Below are positions 1-8,638 of a DNA stretch of 64,000 nucleotides, piece by piece (position 1 is the first letter of the stretch; every line of letters begins with the position of its first letter). The notes beneath the pieces were generated by a model. It made no database searches. It was not told the DNA's origin and was given only the letters and a program-made list of their open reading frames with translations. A program made the translations under genes and the position numbers. The DNA lies in contig NZ_CP022415.1 of NCBI RefSeq assembly GCF_002222635.1, positions 868,001-932,000 on the forward strand, in the 5' to 3' direction. Source of the DNA: Pseudosulfitobacter pseudonitzschiae. GTDB lineage: Bacteria > Pseudomonadota > Alphaproteobacteria > Rhodobacterales > Rhodobacteraceae.

Positions 1-178
<178 letters not shown>

Positions 179-179
<1 letters not shown>

Positions 180-573
180 TGCGATTGGCAGCGCTCTTTT
201 GGGTGCTGCTGGCGGGCGTCTCGGCGGCAGAGCAGGAGGCCGGGACGCGCCTTGGTGCCTTTACGGCGCCTATCGAGGCACCAACCCATCGTTATGGCCA
301 CGGCATCATGGGCGATCTGCCTGAATGGGGGCCGTTTGTGCCTGACCGGACCCGCGGCGCAGACGTGCGTCACCTTGCCCCAGAGTGCGGTGTTCAAAGA
401 TATGGTCCCGCGTCTGGCCGATCTGGATCGTGACGGCACCCCCCGATGTCATCACCGCCAATGCTGACTGGTCACAGATCATGGCCACACAGCTGGTCAA
501 CAACCGTGCCAAAACGCGCGTATTGAGTCGCTGTTCCGCCGCAGCCCCGCGCGGTACCATTCAGTGTGATTGA
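179..573 (+). pseudogene. VCBS/FG-GAP-repeat-like secreted protein, frameshifted and truncated
   Basis: A signal-peptide-like start (MRLAALFWVLLAGVSAAE) opens in one frame. The similarity to VCBS/FG-GAP repeat proteins then moves to a second frame (VFKDMVPRLADLDRDGT) and again to a third (PDVITANADW). The two frame changes coincide with a G5 run at 327-331 and a C6 run at 439-444. After about 110 readable residues the likeness stops, whereas family members I know from this group are about twice as long. The LADLDRDGTPDV stretch is a typical calcium-binding FG-GAP/VCBS loop. Either this is a genuine pseudogene or homopolymer sequencing errors explain the shifts; the missing C-terminal part favours real decay. 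The end coordinate is the last stop in the third frame and is approximate. Confidence 0.6.
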
Positions 574-632
574 GCTTCATCTTGCCAGGTAAACTCCGGG
601 GGCGCGTCGCAGACGCGGGGGCAGAGCCCCCA
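574..632 (-). repeat. Intergenic roseobacter-type repeat, copy A
   Basis: Read on the minus strand, this copy has the hairpin GGGGGCTCTGCCCCC, a GC-rich middle, then CCCCCGGAGTTTACCTGGC followed by AAGATGAAGC. Copies sharing this layout lie at 25570-25630 and 54073-54133, with shorter tails at 11829-11854 and 35012-35037. It sits directly downstream of purD, where the hairpin could end purD transcription, although there is no long T-run. Confidence 0.7.
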
Positions 633-642
633 ACAAACCCCG

Positions 643-1908
643 TCAGTCCAGCGCCCGCCAGCCGATGTCGCGCCGGCAGAAGCCGCCATTCCAGTCTATC
701 GCATCGACCATCGCATAGGCGCGATCGCGTGCTTCGGTCAGTGAAGCGCCACGCGCGGTGACGTTCAGAACCCGCCCGCCGCTGGCCACCACGTTGCCAC
801 CTTCGCGCTTGGTGCCTGCGTGGAAAACTATGTTGCTGCTGTCTTCGGGCAGCGCGTCCAGCCCGCCGATAACAGTGCCTTTTTCATAGGCGTCGGGGTA
901 GCCTTTGGCGGCCATCACCACAGTGATCGCGTGATCGTCGGCCCAGTTCACCCGCGCGCCCGCCAGACGGCCTTGGGCTGCGGCGTGCATCAGGTCCATC
1001 GCCTGCGCCCCAAGGCGCATCATCAGCACCTGACATTCCGGATCGCCAAAGCGCACATTGTATTCCACCAGACGCGGCACGCCGTTCTTGATCATCAGCC
1101 CGGCGTACAGAACGCCCTGATAGGGCATCCCGCGTTTGGCCATCTCGTCCATGCAAGGCTTGATAATCTGGTCCAGAGCGGTTTGTGCAATCGCATCCGT
1201 CAGCACCGGTGCGGGTGAATAGGCGCCCATGCCGCCGGTGTTGGGGCCGGTGTCGCCTTCGCCGACGCGCTTGTGGTCCTGGGCGGTGCCCATCGGCAGC
1301 ACATCCGTGCCATCGCAAAGCACGAAGAACGAAGCCTCTTCGCCATCCATGAATTCTTCGATCACCACTTCCGCGCCCGCACCACCAAAGGCACCACCGA
1401 ACATATCGTTAATCGCGGCTTCTGCCTCGGCCACGGTTTCGGCGATGATCACACCTTTGCCTGCGGCCAGTCCGTCGGCCTTGACCACGATCGGCGCGCC
1501 TTGCTGCTGCACATAGGCGCGGGCCGATGCCGCATCGGTGAAGTGGCCGTAGGCGGCCGTGTTGGCCCCGCAGGCATCGCAAATCTCTTTGGTAAAGGCT
1601 TTGGACGCTTCCAACTGCGCTGCGGCTGCACTTGGGCCAAAGACCAGTACCCCTGCGTCGCGCAGACGGTCAGCCACTCCTTTGGCCAGTGGCGCTTCGG
1701 GGCCGACAATGACGAAATCAATCGATTCTTCCTCGACCAGTGCCACCACCGCACCACCGTCTTCGATATCCAGTGACGCGCATTCCGCCATAGATTCGAT
1801 GCCCGCATTGCCGGGGGCAACGATCAGTCTGTCACATTTGGGGTTTTGCACCACCGCCCATGCCAGAGCGTGTTCGCGGCCACCACTGCCGAGGATCAGA
1901 ATATTCAT
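643..1908 (-). CDS. purD: Phosphoribosylamine--glycine ligase (GARS)
   Basis: Encodes 421 aa, the usual length for PurD, which joins glycine to phosphoribosylamine with ATP in the second step of de novo purine synthesis in the cytoplasm. The N-terminal ILGSGGREHAL loop, the ATP-grasp core (VVKADGLAAGKGV) and the catalytic RFGDPECQ segment are all visible. An ATG further upstream in frame would add 26 residues; the start at 1908 is chosen because MNILILGSGGREHA is the normal N-terminus. The gene is divergent from xseA with 77 bases between the two starts, which therefore must hold both promoters. A repeat hairpin lies just past the stop. Confidence 0.97.
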   Translation of the reverse strand: MNILILGSGGREHALAWAVVQNPKCDRLIVAPGNAGIESMAECASLDIEDGGAVVALVEEESIDFVIVGPEAPLAKGVADRLRDAGVLVFGPSAAAAQLEASKAFTKEICDACGANTAAYGHFTDAASARAYVQQQGAPIVVKADGLAAGKGVIIAETVAEAEAAINDMFGGAFGGAGAEVVIEEFMDGEEASFFVLCDGTDVLPMGTAQDHKRVGEGDTGPNTGGMGAYSPAPVLTDAIAQTALDQIIKPCMDEMAKRGMPYQGVLYAGLMIKNGVPRLVEYNVRFGDPECQVLMMRLGAQAMDLMHAAAQGRLAGARVNWADDHAITVVMAAKGYPDAYEKGTVIGGLDALPEDSSNIVFHAGTKREGGNVVASGGRVLNVTARGASLTEARDRAYAMVDAIDWNGGFCRRDIGWRALD

Positions 1909-1985
1909 GGCGCACACTCCTTGGCCTTTGTTGCCCCGCGTTCTAGTCTGCACGCACCCGCCACACAAGCACGCAAGGCACACCA

Positions 1986-3530
1986 ATGGACCTGATCGAC
2001 GACCCCGCCGAGGCTGGCAACTCTCCCGAGTTCAGCGTCACCGAGCTTTCCGGGGCTATCAAACGGGTGATCGAGGGCGAATTCGGCCATGTGCGCATCC
2101 GTGGCGAGGTGGGCCGCGTGTCGCGTCCGCGTTCGGGGCATGTCTATCTGGACCTCAAGGATGACCGCAGCGTGATTTCCGGTGTGATGTGGAAAGGTGT
2201 GGCCAGCCGTCTGCAAACCCAGCCCGAAGAGGGGATGGAGGTGATCGCCACGGGGCGTATCACCACCTTTGGCGGGCAGTCGAAATACCAGATCGTTATC
2301 GAAGATATCAAACCGGCGGGCATGGGCGCGCTGATGGCGCTGCTGGAAAAACGCAAGGGAATGTTGCAAGCCGAGGGGCTGTTTGATCAGGACCGCAAGC
2401 GGCCCTTGCCCTATTTGCCCGACATCATCGGCGTGGTCACGTCGCCGTCGGGGGCGGTGATCCGTGATATTCTGCATCGTCTGCGCGACCGCTTTCCGCG
2501 CAAGGTGCTGATCTGGCCGGTGGCTGTACAGGGTGAACGCTGTGCACCCGAGGTGACCCGCGCCATCGAGGGGTTCAACGCGATGACGCCTGGCGGATCG
2601 CTGCCACGGCCCGATCTGCTGATAGTGGCACGCGGCGGGGGCAGTGTGGAAGACCTGTGGGGGTTCAACGAAGAGATCGTCGCGCGCGCGGCGGCTGCAT
2701 CCGATATTCCGCTGATCTCGGCGGTTGGCCACGAGACCGACACCACGCTGATCGACTTTGTGTCCGACAAACGTGCGCCGACGCCCACGGCAGCGGCGGA
2801 ACTGGCCGTCCCAGTGCGCCACGAGTTGCTCGCTTGGCTGGGCGGGCAGGGCGCGCGAATGTCGCAGGCACTGTCGACCACGCTGATCCGTCGCCGTCAG
2901 CGGCTGAGCGATCTGGGCCGTGCGCTGCCCCGCCCCGAAACACTGGTGGAAAGTCCGCGACAGCGGCTGGATGTGCTGGGCGACCGTCTGGGCCCTGCGC
3001 TGATTGCCGGAGTGCAGCGGCGCAAGGTCAAGCTGTCCGAAGCGTCGGGCAGCCTGCGCCCTGCCACCCTGCGCCGCAGCGTCATGGCCGCACGGCGTGA
3101 TCTGGACAAGCTGTCGGCGCGTCTGGCACCAGCGCTGAGCCGTGCGGTCGCGGCAAAATCGGAACGTTTCACCACGCGCACGGGTCGTTTCGATCCTGCC
3201 GCCATGACGGCGCAAACCGCCACGGCGCGGCGCGATCTGGACCGCCTGACCGCTGGCATCGTGCGCGCAGGGCATGGCCAGACCGAAACCCTGCGCCGCA
3301 AGATCGACGCGATGGACCGGCTGCGCGAAACGCTTAGCTACAAGGCGACCTTGGCGCGCGGCTATGCGGTGGTGCGCGGCGACGGCGATGTTGTGACAAC
3401 CAAGGCGCGGGCAAAGAAATCGTCCATCCTTGAGATCGAATTTGCCGATGGCAAACTGGTGGTCGGTGGCAAGGCGGCTGCCCCGAAAAAGTCCACCGCC
3501 AAGGCACCCGATCAGGGATCGCTGTTCTAG
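1986..3530 (+). CDS. xseA: Exodeoxyribonuclease VII large subunit
   Basis: A 514-residue XseA. The N-terminal OB fold (about residues 12-110, with HVYLDLKD) binds single-stranded DNA. The catalytic domain follows with the conserved SPSGAVIRDIL, ARGGGSVEDLWGFNEE and GHETDTTLIDFVSDKRAPTP blocks, then a long basic helical region and a Lys/Ala-rich tail. With the small subunit XseB, which is not in this window, it degrades single-stranded DNA to oligonucleotides. The gene is divergent from purD. Its TAG stop lies inside a perfect 8-bp hairpin shared with the stop of the convergent downstream gene. Confidence 0.96.
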   Translation: MDLIDDPAEAGNSPEFSVTELSGAIKRVIEGEFGHVRIRGEVGRVSRPRSGHVYLDLKDDRSVISGVMWKGVASRLQTQPEEGMEVIATGRITTFGGQSKYQIVIEDIKPAGMGALMALLEKRKGMLQAEGLFDQDRKRPLPYLPDIIGVVTSPSGAVIRDILHRLRDRFPRKVLIWPVAVQGERCAPEVTRAIEGFNAMTPGGSLPRPDLLIVARGGGSVEDLWGFNEEIVARAAAASDIPLISAVGHETDTTLIDFVSDKRAPTPTAAAELAVPVRHELLAWLGGQGARMSQALSTTLIRRRQRLSDLGRALPRPETLVESPRQRLDVLGDRLGPALIAGVQRRKVKLSEASGSLRPATLRRSVMAARRDLDKLSARLAPALSRAVAAKSERFTTRTGRFDPAAMTAQTATARRDLDRLTAGIVRAGHGQTETLRRKIDAMDRLRETLSYKATLARGYAVVRGDGDVVTTKARAKKSSILEIEFADGKLVVGGKAAAPKKSTAKAPDQGSLF

Positions 3531-3547
3531 AGGTGAAACCCTCTAGA
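3526..3547. terminator. Hairpin containing both convergent stop codons
   Basis: TCTAGAGG (3526-3533) and CCTCTAGA (3540-3547) form a perfect 8-bp stem with a six-base loop. The TAG of xseA (3528-3530) and the TAG of the convergent cyclase-family gene (3545-3543) both lie in the stem. There is no T-tract on either side, so termination function is only inferred. Confidence 0.4.
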
Positions 3548-4583
3548 CCGTCGCCACCGGCGTCACCGGAGACCCAACTGCCGCGGGCAACCGCAAAGGC
3601 GGTGCCGTGATCAGAAACCGTGACCGCCCGTTGGCCCGCAACCAGTCGGCCAGCGGCGTCAGGTGCCACAGCTCGCCCAGCATGATGCCGTTCTTGAACA
3701 GGCAATGCTCGTGCAGGGGCAGGGTGGAACAACAGCCCTCACCCGGTGTCGCCGGATAGCCCTCGACCGCATAGTTGTCGGCGGCAATGGCGGCGACGCC
3801 GCTGTCGGTGATCCATTGCAACAGCCGCGCGTCGCGCCCGTCCAATACCGCGCAGGCGTTGTGCAGGCGATCCTCATCGGGATCTTTGTTCATGTCCAGA
3901 ATCACTTGGGCAAAGCCGGTGTGCAGCACCAGCATGTCGCCTTGTTCCACGCGCACGCCATCGGCCTCCATCACGCGCATCAGCATGTCGTAATTCACCA
4001 ACGTGCGATCGTCGCCAAAGTGTGCGCGCAAATCAACCATCACGCCGCGCCCCTGAATGCCGTGGGCAGCCGCGTTTTCGATGCCCAATGCGGTTGCCTG
4101 TGATGTGCTGTGCGGCTTCATGTTGGGCCCGACACCGGCATCGTCCATCGCGTCGGGGCCGATGATGTCTTCGCCTGCGCGGTAACCGTTGTAAAACACC
4201 TTGCGGGTGTTGCCGTCGCCCGTCGTGTCGAACTGCCCACCCACATGGCACAGCGCATCCCACTGCGTCGAATATTGCAGGTGCAAGATCGCCAGATCAT
4301 CACACAAAACATCCGATGCGCCGGGGATGGTTGCGTTAAAGTTCACCGCCCCCTCGCGCAGCGTCGGGCGGACCACAGGCGGCTTGCGACGCGGGTTCAA
4401 CCCGCTGCCACCGGGATAATCCAGCGGCAGGGAAAGACAAAAAGTGATCCCCTCGACCGCCTCGGCCAGCCCTTGTTTGACCTTGGCGCGATCCATCAGG
4501 TTCAGTCGTCCGATCTGGTCATCGGGGCCGAAATCGCCCCAGTTCGATCCAGGCGGCCGGTTTGTCCATCTGGGTTGTGTCAT
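3543..4583 (-). CDS. Cyclase-family (kynurenine formamidase-like) hydrolase
   Basis: A 346-residue protein of the cyclase/arylformamidase fold (Cyclase, PF04199 type). The metal-site segment reads STQWDALCHVG, the form found in a bacterial subgroup in which the first His of the classical HGTHxDAPxH motif is Gln; Asp and the second His remain. DMLVLHTGF and IAADNYAVEG are further family blocks. Substrates of this subgroup are unknown to me, so only a hydrolase of a cyclic or amide-like compound can be proposed. ATG 4583 is preceded by GGAGGAG at good spacing, which decides against a start 30 codons upstream. It is divergent from a class III aminotransferase, hinting at a shared catabolic role. 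Confidence 0.8.
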   Translation of the reverse strand: MTQPRWTNRPPGSNWGDFGPDDQIGRLNLMDRAKVKQGLAEAVEGITFCLSLPLDYPGGSGLNPRRKPPVVRPTLREGAVNFNATIPGASDVLCDDLAILHLQYSTQWDALCHVGGQFDTTGDGNTRKVFYNGYRAGEDIIGPDAMDDAGVGPNMKPHSTSQATALGIENAAAHGIQGRGVMVDLRAHFGDDRTLVNYDMLMRVMEADGVRVEQGDMLVLHTGFAQVILDMNKDPDEDRLHNACAVLDGRDARLLQWITDSGVAAIAADNYAVEGYPATPGEGCCSTLPLHEHCLFKNGIMLGELWHLTPLADWLRANGRSRFLITAPPLRLPAAVGSPVTPVATV

Positions 4584-4717
4584 CTGCGGGTCTCCTCCCC
4601 CTTGAATGGTTTTGCGCATCATGGCGTGCCGAACGGGTTTGACACAAGCATGGAAGGTCGCGGCAAAATCCAATAGGCCTGTGCCAACGTCACAAATTGC
4701 GCATAAGGATTGTCAGG

Positions 4718-6091
4718 ATGCTGAAGAACGATCAATTGGACCAATGGGACCGCGAAAATTTCTTTCACCCTTCAACCCATCTGGCCCAACATGCCCGTGG
4801 CGAAAGCCCCAATCGGGTGATCATGACGGCGAGCGGCGTCCACATCGAGGACCGTGACGGCACGCGTTTGCTGGACGCCTTTGCGGGTCTTTATTGCGTC
4901 AACGTCGGTTATGGCCGTGAAGAGATCGCAGAAGCCATCGCCGATCAGGCGCGCGAGCTGGCTTATTACCACTCATACGTCGGCCACGGCACCGAGGCGT
5001 CGATCACTCTGTCCAAGATGATTCTGGACCGCGCCCCATCGAATATGTCCAAGGTGTATTTTGGTCTTGGCGGGTCGGATGCGAACGAGACCAATGTGAA
5101 ATTGATCTGGTATTACAACAACATCCTTGGCCGCCCACACAAGAAAAAGATCATCAGCCGCTGGCGTGGTTATCACGGTTCCGGCCTTGTCACCGGCTCG
5201 CTGACCGGGCTTGAGCTGTTTCACAAGAAGTTTGATCTGCCGGTCGATCAGGTGATCCACACCGAGGCCCCTTATTATTTCCGCCGCGCGAATCAGAGCC
5301 AGACCGAAGAACAGTTTGTCGCCCATTGCGTGTCCGAACTTGAGGCGTTGATCGAACGCGAGGGCGCAGACACCATCGCCGCCTTTATCGGTGAGCCTGT
5401 TCTGGGCACCGGTGGCATCGTGCCACCGCCCGAAGGCTATTGGGCGGCGATTCAGGCTGTGCTGAAAAAGCATGATATTCTACTGGTTGTGGATGAGGTT
5501 GTTACCGGCTTTGGCCGTCTGGGCACCATGTTCGGCAGCGATCATTATGGGCTTGAGGCGGATATCATCACCATCGCCAAGGGGCTGACGTCGGCCTATG
5601 CGCCGCTGTCGGGGTCAATCATCGGCGACAAGGTCTGGAAGGTGCTGGAGCAAGGGACAGATGAAAACGGCCCCATCGGGCATGGCTGGACCTATTCGGC
5701 ACATCCCATCGGGGCGGCGGCCGGGGTGGCCAACCTCAAGCTGATTGACGATCTGAACCTTGTCAGCAACGCGGGCGCGGTCGGGGCCTATCTGAACAAG
5801 ACAATGGCGCAGGCGCTGGCCGATCATCCCCATGTGGGCGACATTCGCGGCGAGGGGATGCTGTGCGCTGTCGAATTTGTCAAAGACCGCGACGACCGCA
5901 CATTCTTTGATGCCGCAGACAAGATCGGCGCACAAGTGTCGGCCACGTTGTTGTCGCAGGACAAGGTGATCGCGCGCGCCATGCCGCAGGGCGACATTCT
6001 GGGCTTTGCACCGCCCTTTTGTCTGAACAAGGCCGAAGTGGATCAGGTGGTTGCAGCGACGGCGCGGGCGGTGAAAACCGTTTTGGGCTAA
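4718..6091 (+). CDS. Class III (omega-amino acid--pyruvate type) aminotransferase
   Basis: A 457-residue PLP enzyme of aminotransferase class III. Visible are the cofactor-phosphate loop (GGSDANET), the Asp pair region (VVDEVVTGFGR), the Schiff-base Lys288 in [12 protein letters not shown], and a C-terminal FAPPFCLNKAEVD block. It closely resembles a second class III enzyme at 59732-61117: both share [12 protein letters not shown] and KKKIISR. The family moves the terminal amino group of diamines, beta-alanine, taurine or similar compounds to pyruvate; the substrate here is not resolved. The start at 4718 follows AAGGA; an alternative lies seven codons upstream. The 134 bases to the divergent cyclase gene hold both promoters. 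Confidence 0.9.
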   Translation: MLKNDQLDQWDRENFFHPSTHLAQHARGESPNRVIMTASGVHIEDRDGTRLLDAFAGLYCVNVGYGREEIAEAIADQARELAYYHSYVGHGTEASITLSKMILDRAPSNMSKVYFGLGGSDANETNVKLIWYYNNILGRPHKKKIISRWRGYHGSGLVTGSLTGLELFHKKFDLPVDQVIHTEAPYYFRRANQSQTEEQFVAHCVSELEALIEREGADTIAAFIGEPVLGTGGIVPPPEGYWAAIQAVLKKHDILLVVDEVVTGFGRLGTMFGSDHYGLEADIITIAKGLTSAYAPLSGSIIGDKVWKVLEQGTDENGPIGHGWTYSAHPIGAAAGVANLKLIDDLNLVSNAGAVGAYLNKTMAQALADHPHVGDIRGEGMLCAVEFVKDRDDRTFFDAADKIGAQVSATLLSQDKVIARAMPQGDILGFAPPFCLNKAEVDQVVAATARAVKTVLG

Positions 6092-6133
6092 AGGGTTGCG
6101 CCCGCCGTGGTCTTTTTGGGCTGCAGCGGGCGG

Positions 6134-6526
6134 CTATACGCCGATCTTGGGGCCAAGGCACAACATTTCTTCGCCCAAATCCTGCGCCTCGTACAGCGAT
6201 AGCGACCCCGGTTCGTTCTGAAACTGTGCAATCAGGCCGCCGCCGCGCTTTTCGAACGTCCAGCATTGCGGGTCGGGGCGGTCTTCGTAGACGAAACAGA
6301 TGTTGCCCGCCTGTTCGTACCAATATCCGTCCTTGCAGTCGCCATCCAGAAACGACCAGCGCACGCGGCGATTTTCGAGATATACTTCGGCACCATAGGG
6401 TGCGCCGCCGGCACCGAAGAATAGTGTTTTGCCCTTGGTGTAGGCGTCAAAGGCGTCTGCATCCATTGGTTCGGCGGCCAGTGGTGCGGCGAAAAGGGCG
6501 GCGAAAATCAACGTGCGTGTCATCAT
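6134..6526 (-). CDS. Small secreted protein of unknown function
   Basis: 130 residues with a clear signal peptide (MMTRTLIFAALFAAPLAAEP), so exported to the periplasm. The mature part is acidic and has four Cys (DCKDGYW, GNICFVY, PQCWTFE, EMLCLGP), which could form two disulfides. It resembles short exported proteins common in roseobacters but I cannot name a function. The second ATG at 6523 is an equally possible start. It is convergent with the aminotransferase (43-base gap) and divergent from the NuoE-NuoF-type gene. Confidence 0.7.
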   Translation of the reverse strand: MMTRTLIFAALFAAPLAAEPMDADAFDAYTKGKTLFFGAGGAPYGAEVYLENRRVRWSFLDGDCKDGYWYEQAGNICFVYEDRPDPQCWTFEKRGGGLIAQFQNEPGSLSLYEAQDLGEEMLCLGPKIGV

Positions 6527-6754
6527 GGCGCCAGACTGGCAGACGCGACGCCGACGCGCCAGCCTGTGCTGCATAGATCGGCAGATTAGTGTTACGGCAC
6601 GGTTTCCGATGCGCCCCGGTTCATCACGATCTGCGCAAGTCGGTGGCCCGAAATCTGCTCTTAAGGGTCGCTTTTGGGCTGAAGTGCGGTGCGGCGATGG
6701 GCTAGGGTGCGTGAAATTCGTCCCTTCGGGGGCACGCTGGGGCAGGGATGGACC

Positions 6755-8458
6755 ATGGCACTTGATCACGACAAACAGGGCGACAACAGGCAGGGTGTGT
6801 GGAAATCCGGCAAAGGTAAGGGCCGCGTACGCCCCAAAGGCCGTGCTTTGGAAGATCAGGCTTGGGACGAGATTCGTGCGCTGCTGGGAGATGCGCCGCG
6901 TCGGCGCGATCTGTTGATCGAGTATCTGCATCTGATTCAGGATGAATACAGCCACCTGTCTGCCGCGCACCTGCGGGCGTTGGCCGAGGAAATGCGCCTG
7001 TCGATGGCCGAAGTTTACGAAGTCGCGACCTTTTACGCCCACTTCGACGTGGTGAAAGAAGGCGAAACTCCACCGCCCGCTCTGACTATCCGTGTTTGCG
7101 ATAGCCTGTCATGCGAGATGGCCGGTGCGCAGGCGTTGAAAACAGCCCTTGAAGACGGGCTTGACCCGACCCGCGTGCGTGTGATGCGCGCACCCTGTAT
7201 GGGCCGCTGTGACACAGCGCCGGTGCTGGAACTGGGCCACAATCACATCGACCACGCCACAGCGGAAAAGGTGCAGGCCGCCATCGCCACGAATGATACA
7301 CATACAGTTATTCCCAGCTACGAAAATCTTGAAAAATACAATAAATCAGGTGGTTATGAGGTTTTATTAAGGTTTCGCGAGAGCGGCAGTTGGGAGGCGG
7401 TGCAGCAACAAATACTCGACAGCGGGCTGCGCGGTCTGGGCGGGGCTGGTTTCCCTTCGGGGAAAAAGTGGGGCTTTGTTCGGGGCAACGCGGGCCCGCG
7501 GTATCTGGCTGTTAATGGAGACGAGGGCGAACCCGGAACTTTTAAGGATCGCTATTACTTGGAGCGAACACCGCATTTGTTTCTTGAAGGGATGCTGATC
7601 GCCGCATGGGCCATCGAAGCGCAGCGTTGCTTTATCTACATGCGGGATGAATACCCTGCGGTGATCGAGATTTTGCGGCGCGAAATCAAGGCGCTGGAAG
7701 ACAAAGGACTTGTGGAAAAGGGTTATATCGATCTACGACGCGGGGCCGGAGCCTATATTTGCGGCGAAGAAAGCGCGATGATCGAAAGCATCGAAGGCAA
7801 GCGTGGCATCCCGCGTCATCGCCCGCCGTTCGTTGCTGCCGTCGGTATTTTCGGTCAACCCACGCTGGTCCATAACGTCGAAACACTGCACTGGGTTGCC
7901 CGTATTTGCCGCGAAGGGCCGGAAATTCTGTCCAGCATCCAGAAAAACGACCGTTCCGGCCTGCGCAGCTACTCGGTTTCGGGCCGTGTTTCGCAGCCCG
8001 GTGTCTACTTGCTGCCCGCAGGCTCAACCATATTGGATATCATCGAGGCCGCAGGCGGAATGGCCGAAGGCCACCATTTCAAAGCCTACCAACCGGGCGG
8101 CCCATCGTCGGGATTGCTGCCTGCATCTATGGATGACATCCCGTTGGATTTTGACACATTACAACCACATGGCACCTTTATCGGCTCTGCGGCGGTGGTT
8201 GTCTTGTCTGATCACGACAAAGCGCGCGATGCGGCGCTGAACATGCTGCGGTTCTTCGAGGATGAAAGCTGTGGCCAGTGTACGCCCTGCCGCGTGGGGT
8301 GTGAAAAGGCGGTAAAGCTGATGCAGGCCGAACGTTGGAACCAACCGCTGCTGGATGAACTGTGCACTGCGATGGCAGATGCGTCGATCTGCGGGCTGGG
8401 GCAGGCGGCGCCAAATCCGATCCGTTTGACCATGAAGCATTTCGCGGACGAAATCTGA
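6755..8458 (+). CDS. Fused NuoE-NuoF-type diaphorase subunit (NAD-dependent formate dehydrogenase beta-like)
   Basis: A 567-residue two-part protein. Residues about 30-180 are a NuoE-like thioredoxin-fold 2Fe-2S domain with Cys115, Cys120, Cys148 and Cys152 (CDSLSC and CMGRC). Residues about 195-567 are a NuoF-like flavoprotein with the NADH/FMN loops (GLGGAGFPSGKKWG, NGDEGEPGTFKDR, GAGAYICGEESAMIESIEG) and a C-terminal 4Fe-4S site (Cys506, 509, 512 and 546). This is the NAD-reducing arm of soluble formate dehydrogenases or related hydrogenase/diaphorase complexes. Unusually, no molybdopterin alpha subunit gene adjoins it; ftsY follows. The start at 6755 gives a normal NuoE N-terminus. A patch at about 7300-7380 is strongly AT-rich (line 7321-7380 counts 32% GC), right at the join between the two domains. 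Confidence 0.85.
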   Translation: MALDHDKQGDNRQGVWKSGKGKGRVRPKGRALEDQAWDEIRALLGDAPRRRDLLIEYLHLIQDEYSHLSAAHLRALAEEMRLSMAEVYEVATFYAHFDVVKEGETPPPALTIRVCDSLSCEMAGAQALKTALEDGLDPTRVRVMRAPCMGRCDTAPVLELGHNHIDHATAEKVQAAIATNDTHTVIPSYENLEKYNKSGGYEVLLRFRESGSWEAVQQQILDSGLRGLGGAGFPSGKKWGFVRGNAGPRYLAVNGDEGEPGTFKDRYYLERTPHLFLEGMLIAAWAIEAQRCFIYMRDEYPAVIEILRREIKALEDKGLVEKGYIDLRRGAGAYICGEESAMIESIEGKRGIPRHRPPFVAAVGIFGQPTLVHNVETLHWVARICREGPEILSSIQKNDRSGLRSYSVSGRVSQPGVYLLPAGSTILDIIEAAGGMAEGHHFKAYQPGGPSSGLLPASMDDIPLDFDTLQPHGTFIGSAAVVVLSDHDKARDAALNMLRFFEDESCGQCTPCRVGCEKAVKLMQAERWNQPLLDELCTAMADASICGLGQAAPNPIRLTMKHFADEI

Positions 8459-8638
8459 CCTTGGCCCGAGCGCCTGAACGGTTAAGCACCACGGCAGGGA
8501 TTTTCACCGCTGTTCCGATGCTTGCTCGTGTTTTTGCCCGACATTGCGGATCGTTTTTGCGCCGGTCCGTTTCATACTGGCCCTTTTCATACCCCGCGCT
8601 GCATACTAGCTAAGGTTTAAACCAACCAACGGGGCATC

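Noticed and set aside
1905-3275. Minus-strand open frame of 450 codons opposite xseA
   Set aside because: Overlaps the true purD start and XseA completely; Arg/His/Gln-rich translation without conserved blocks.
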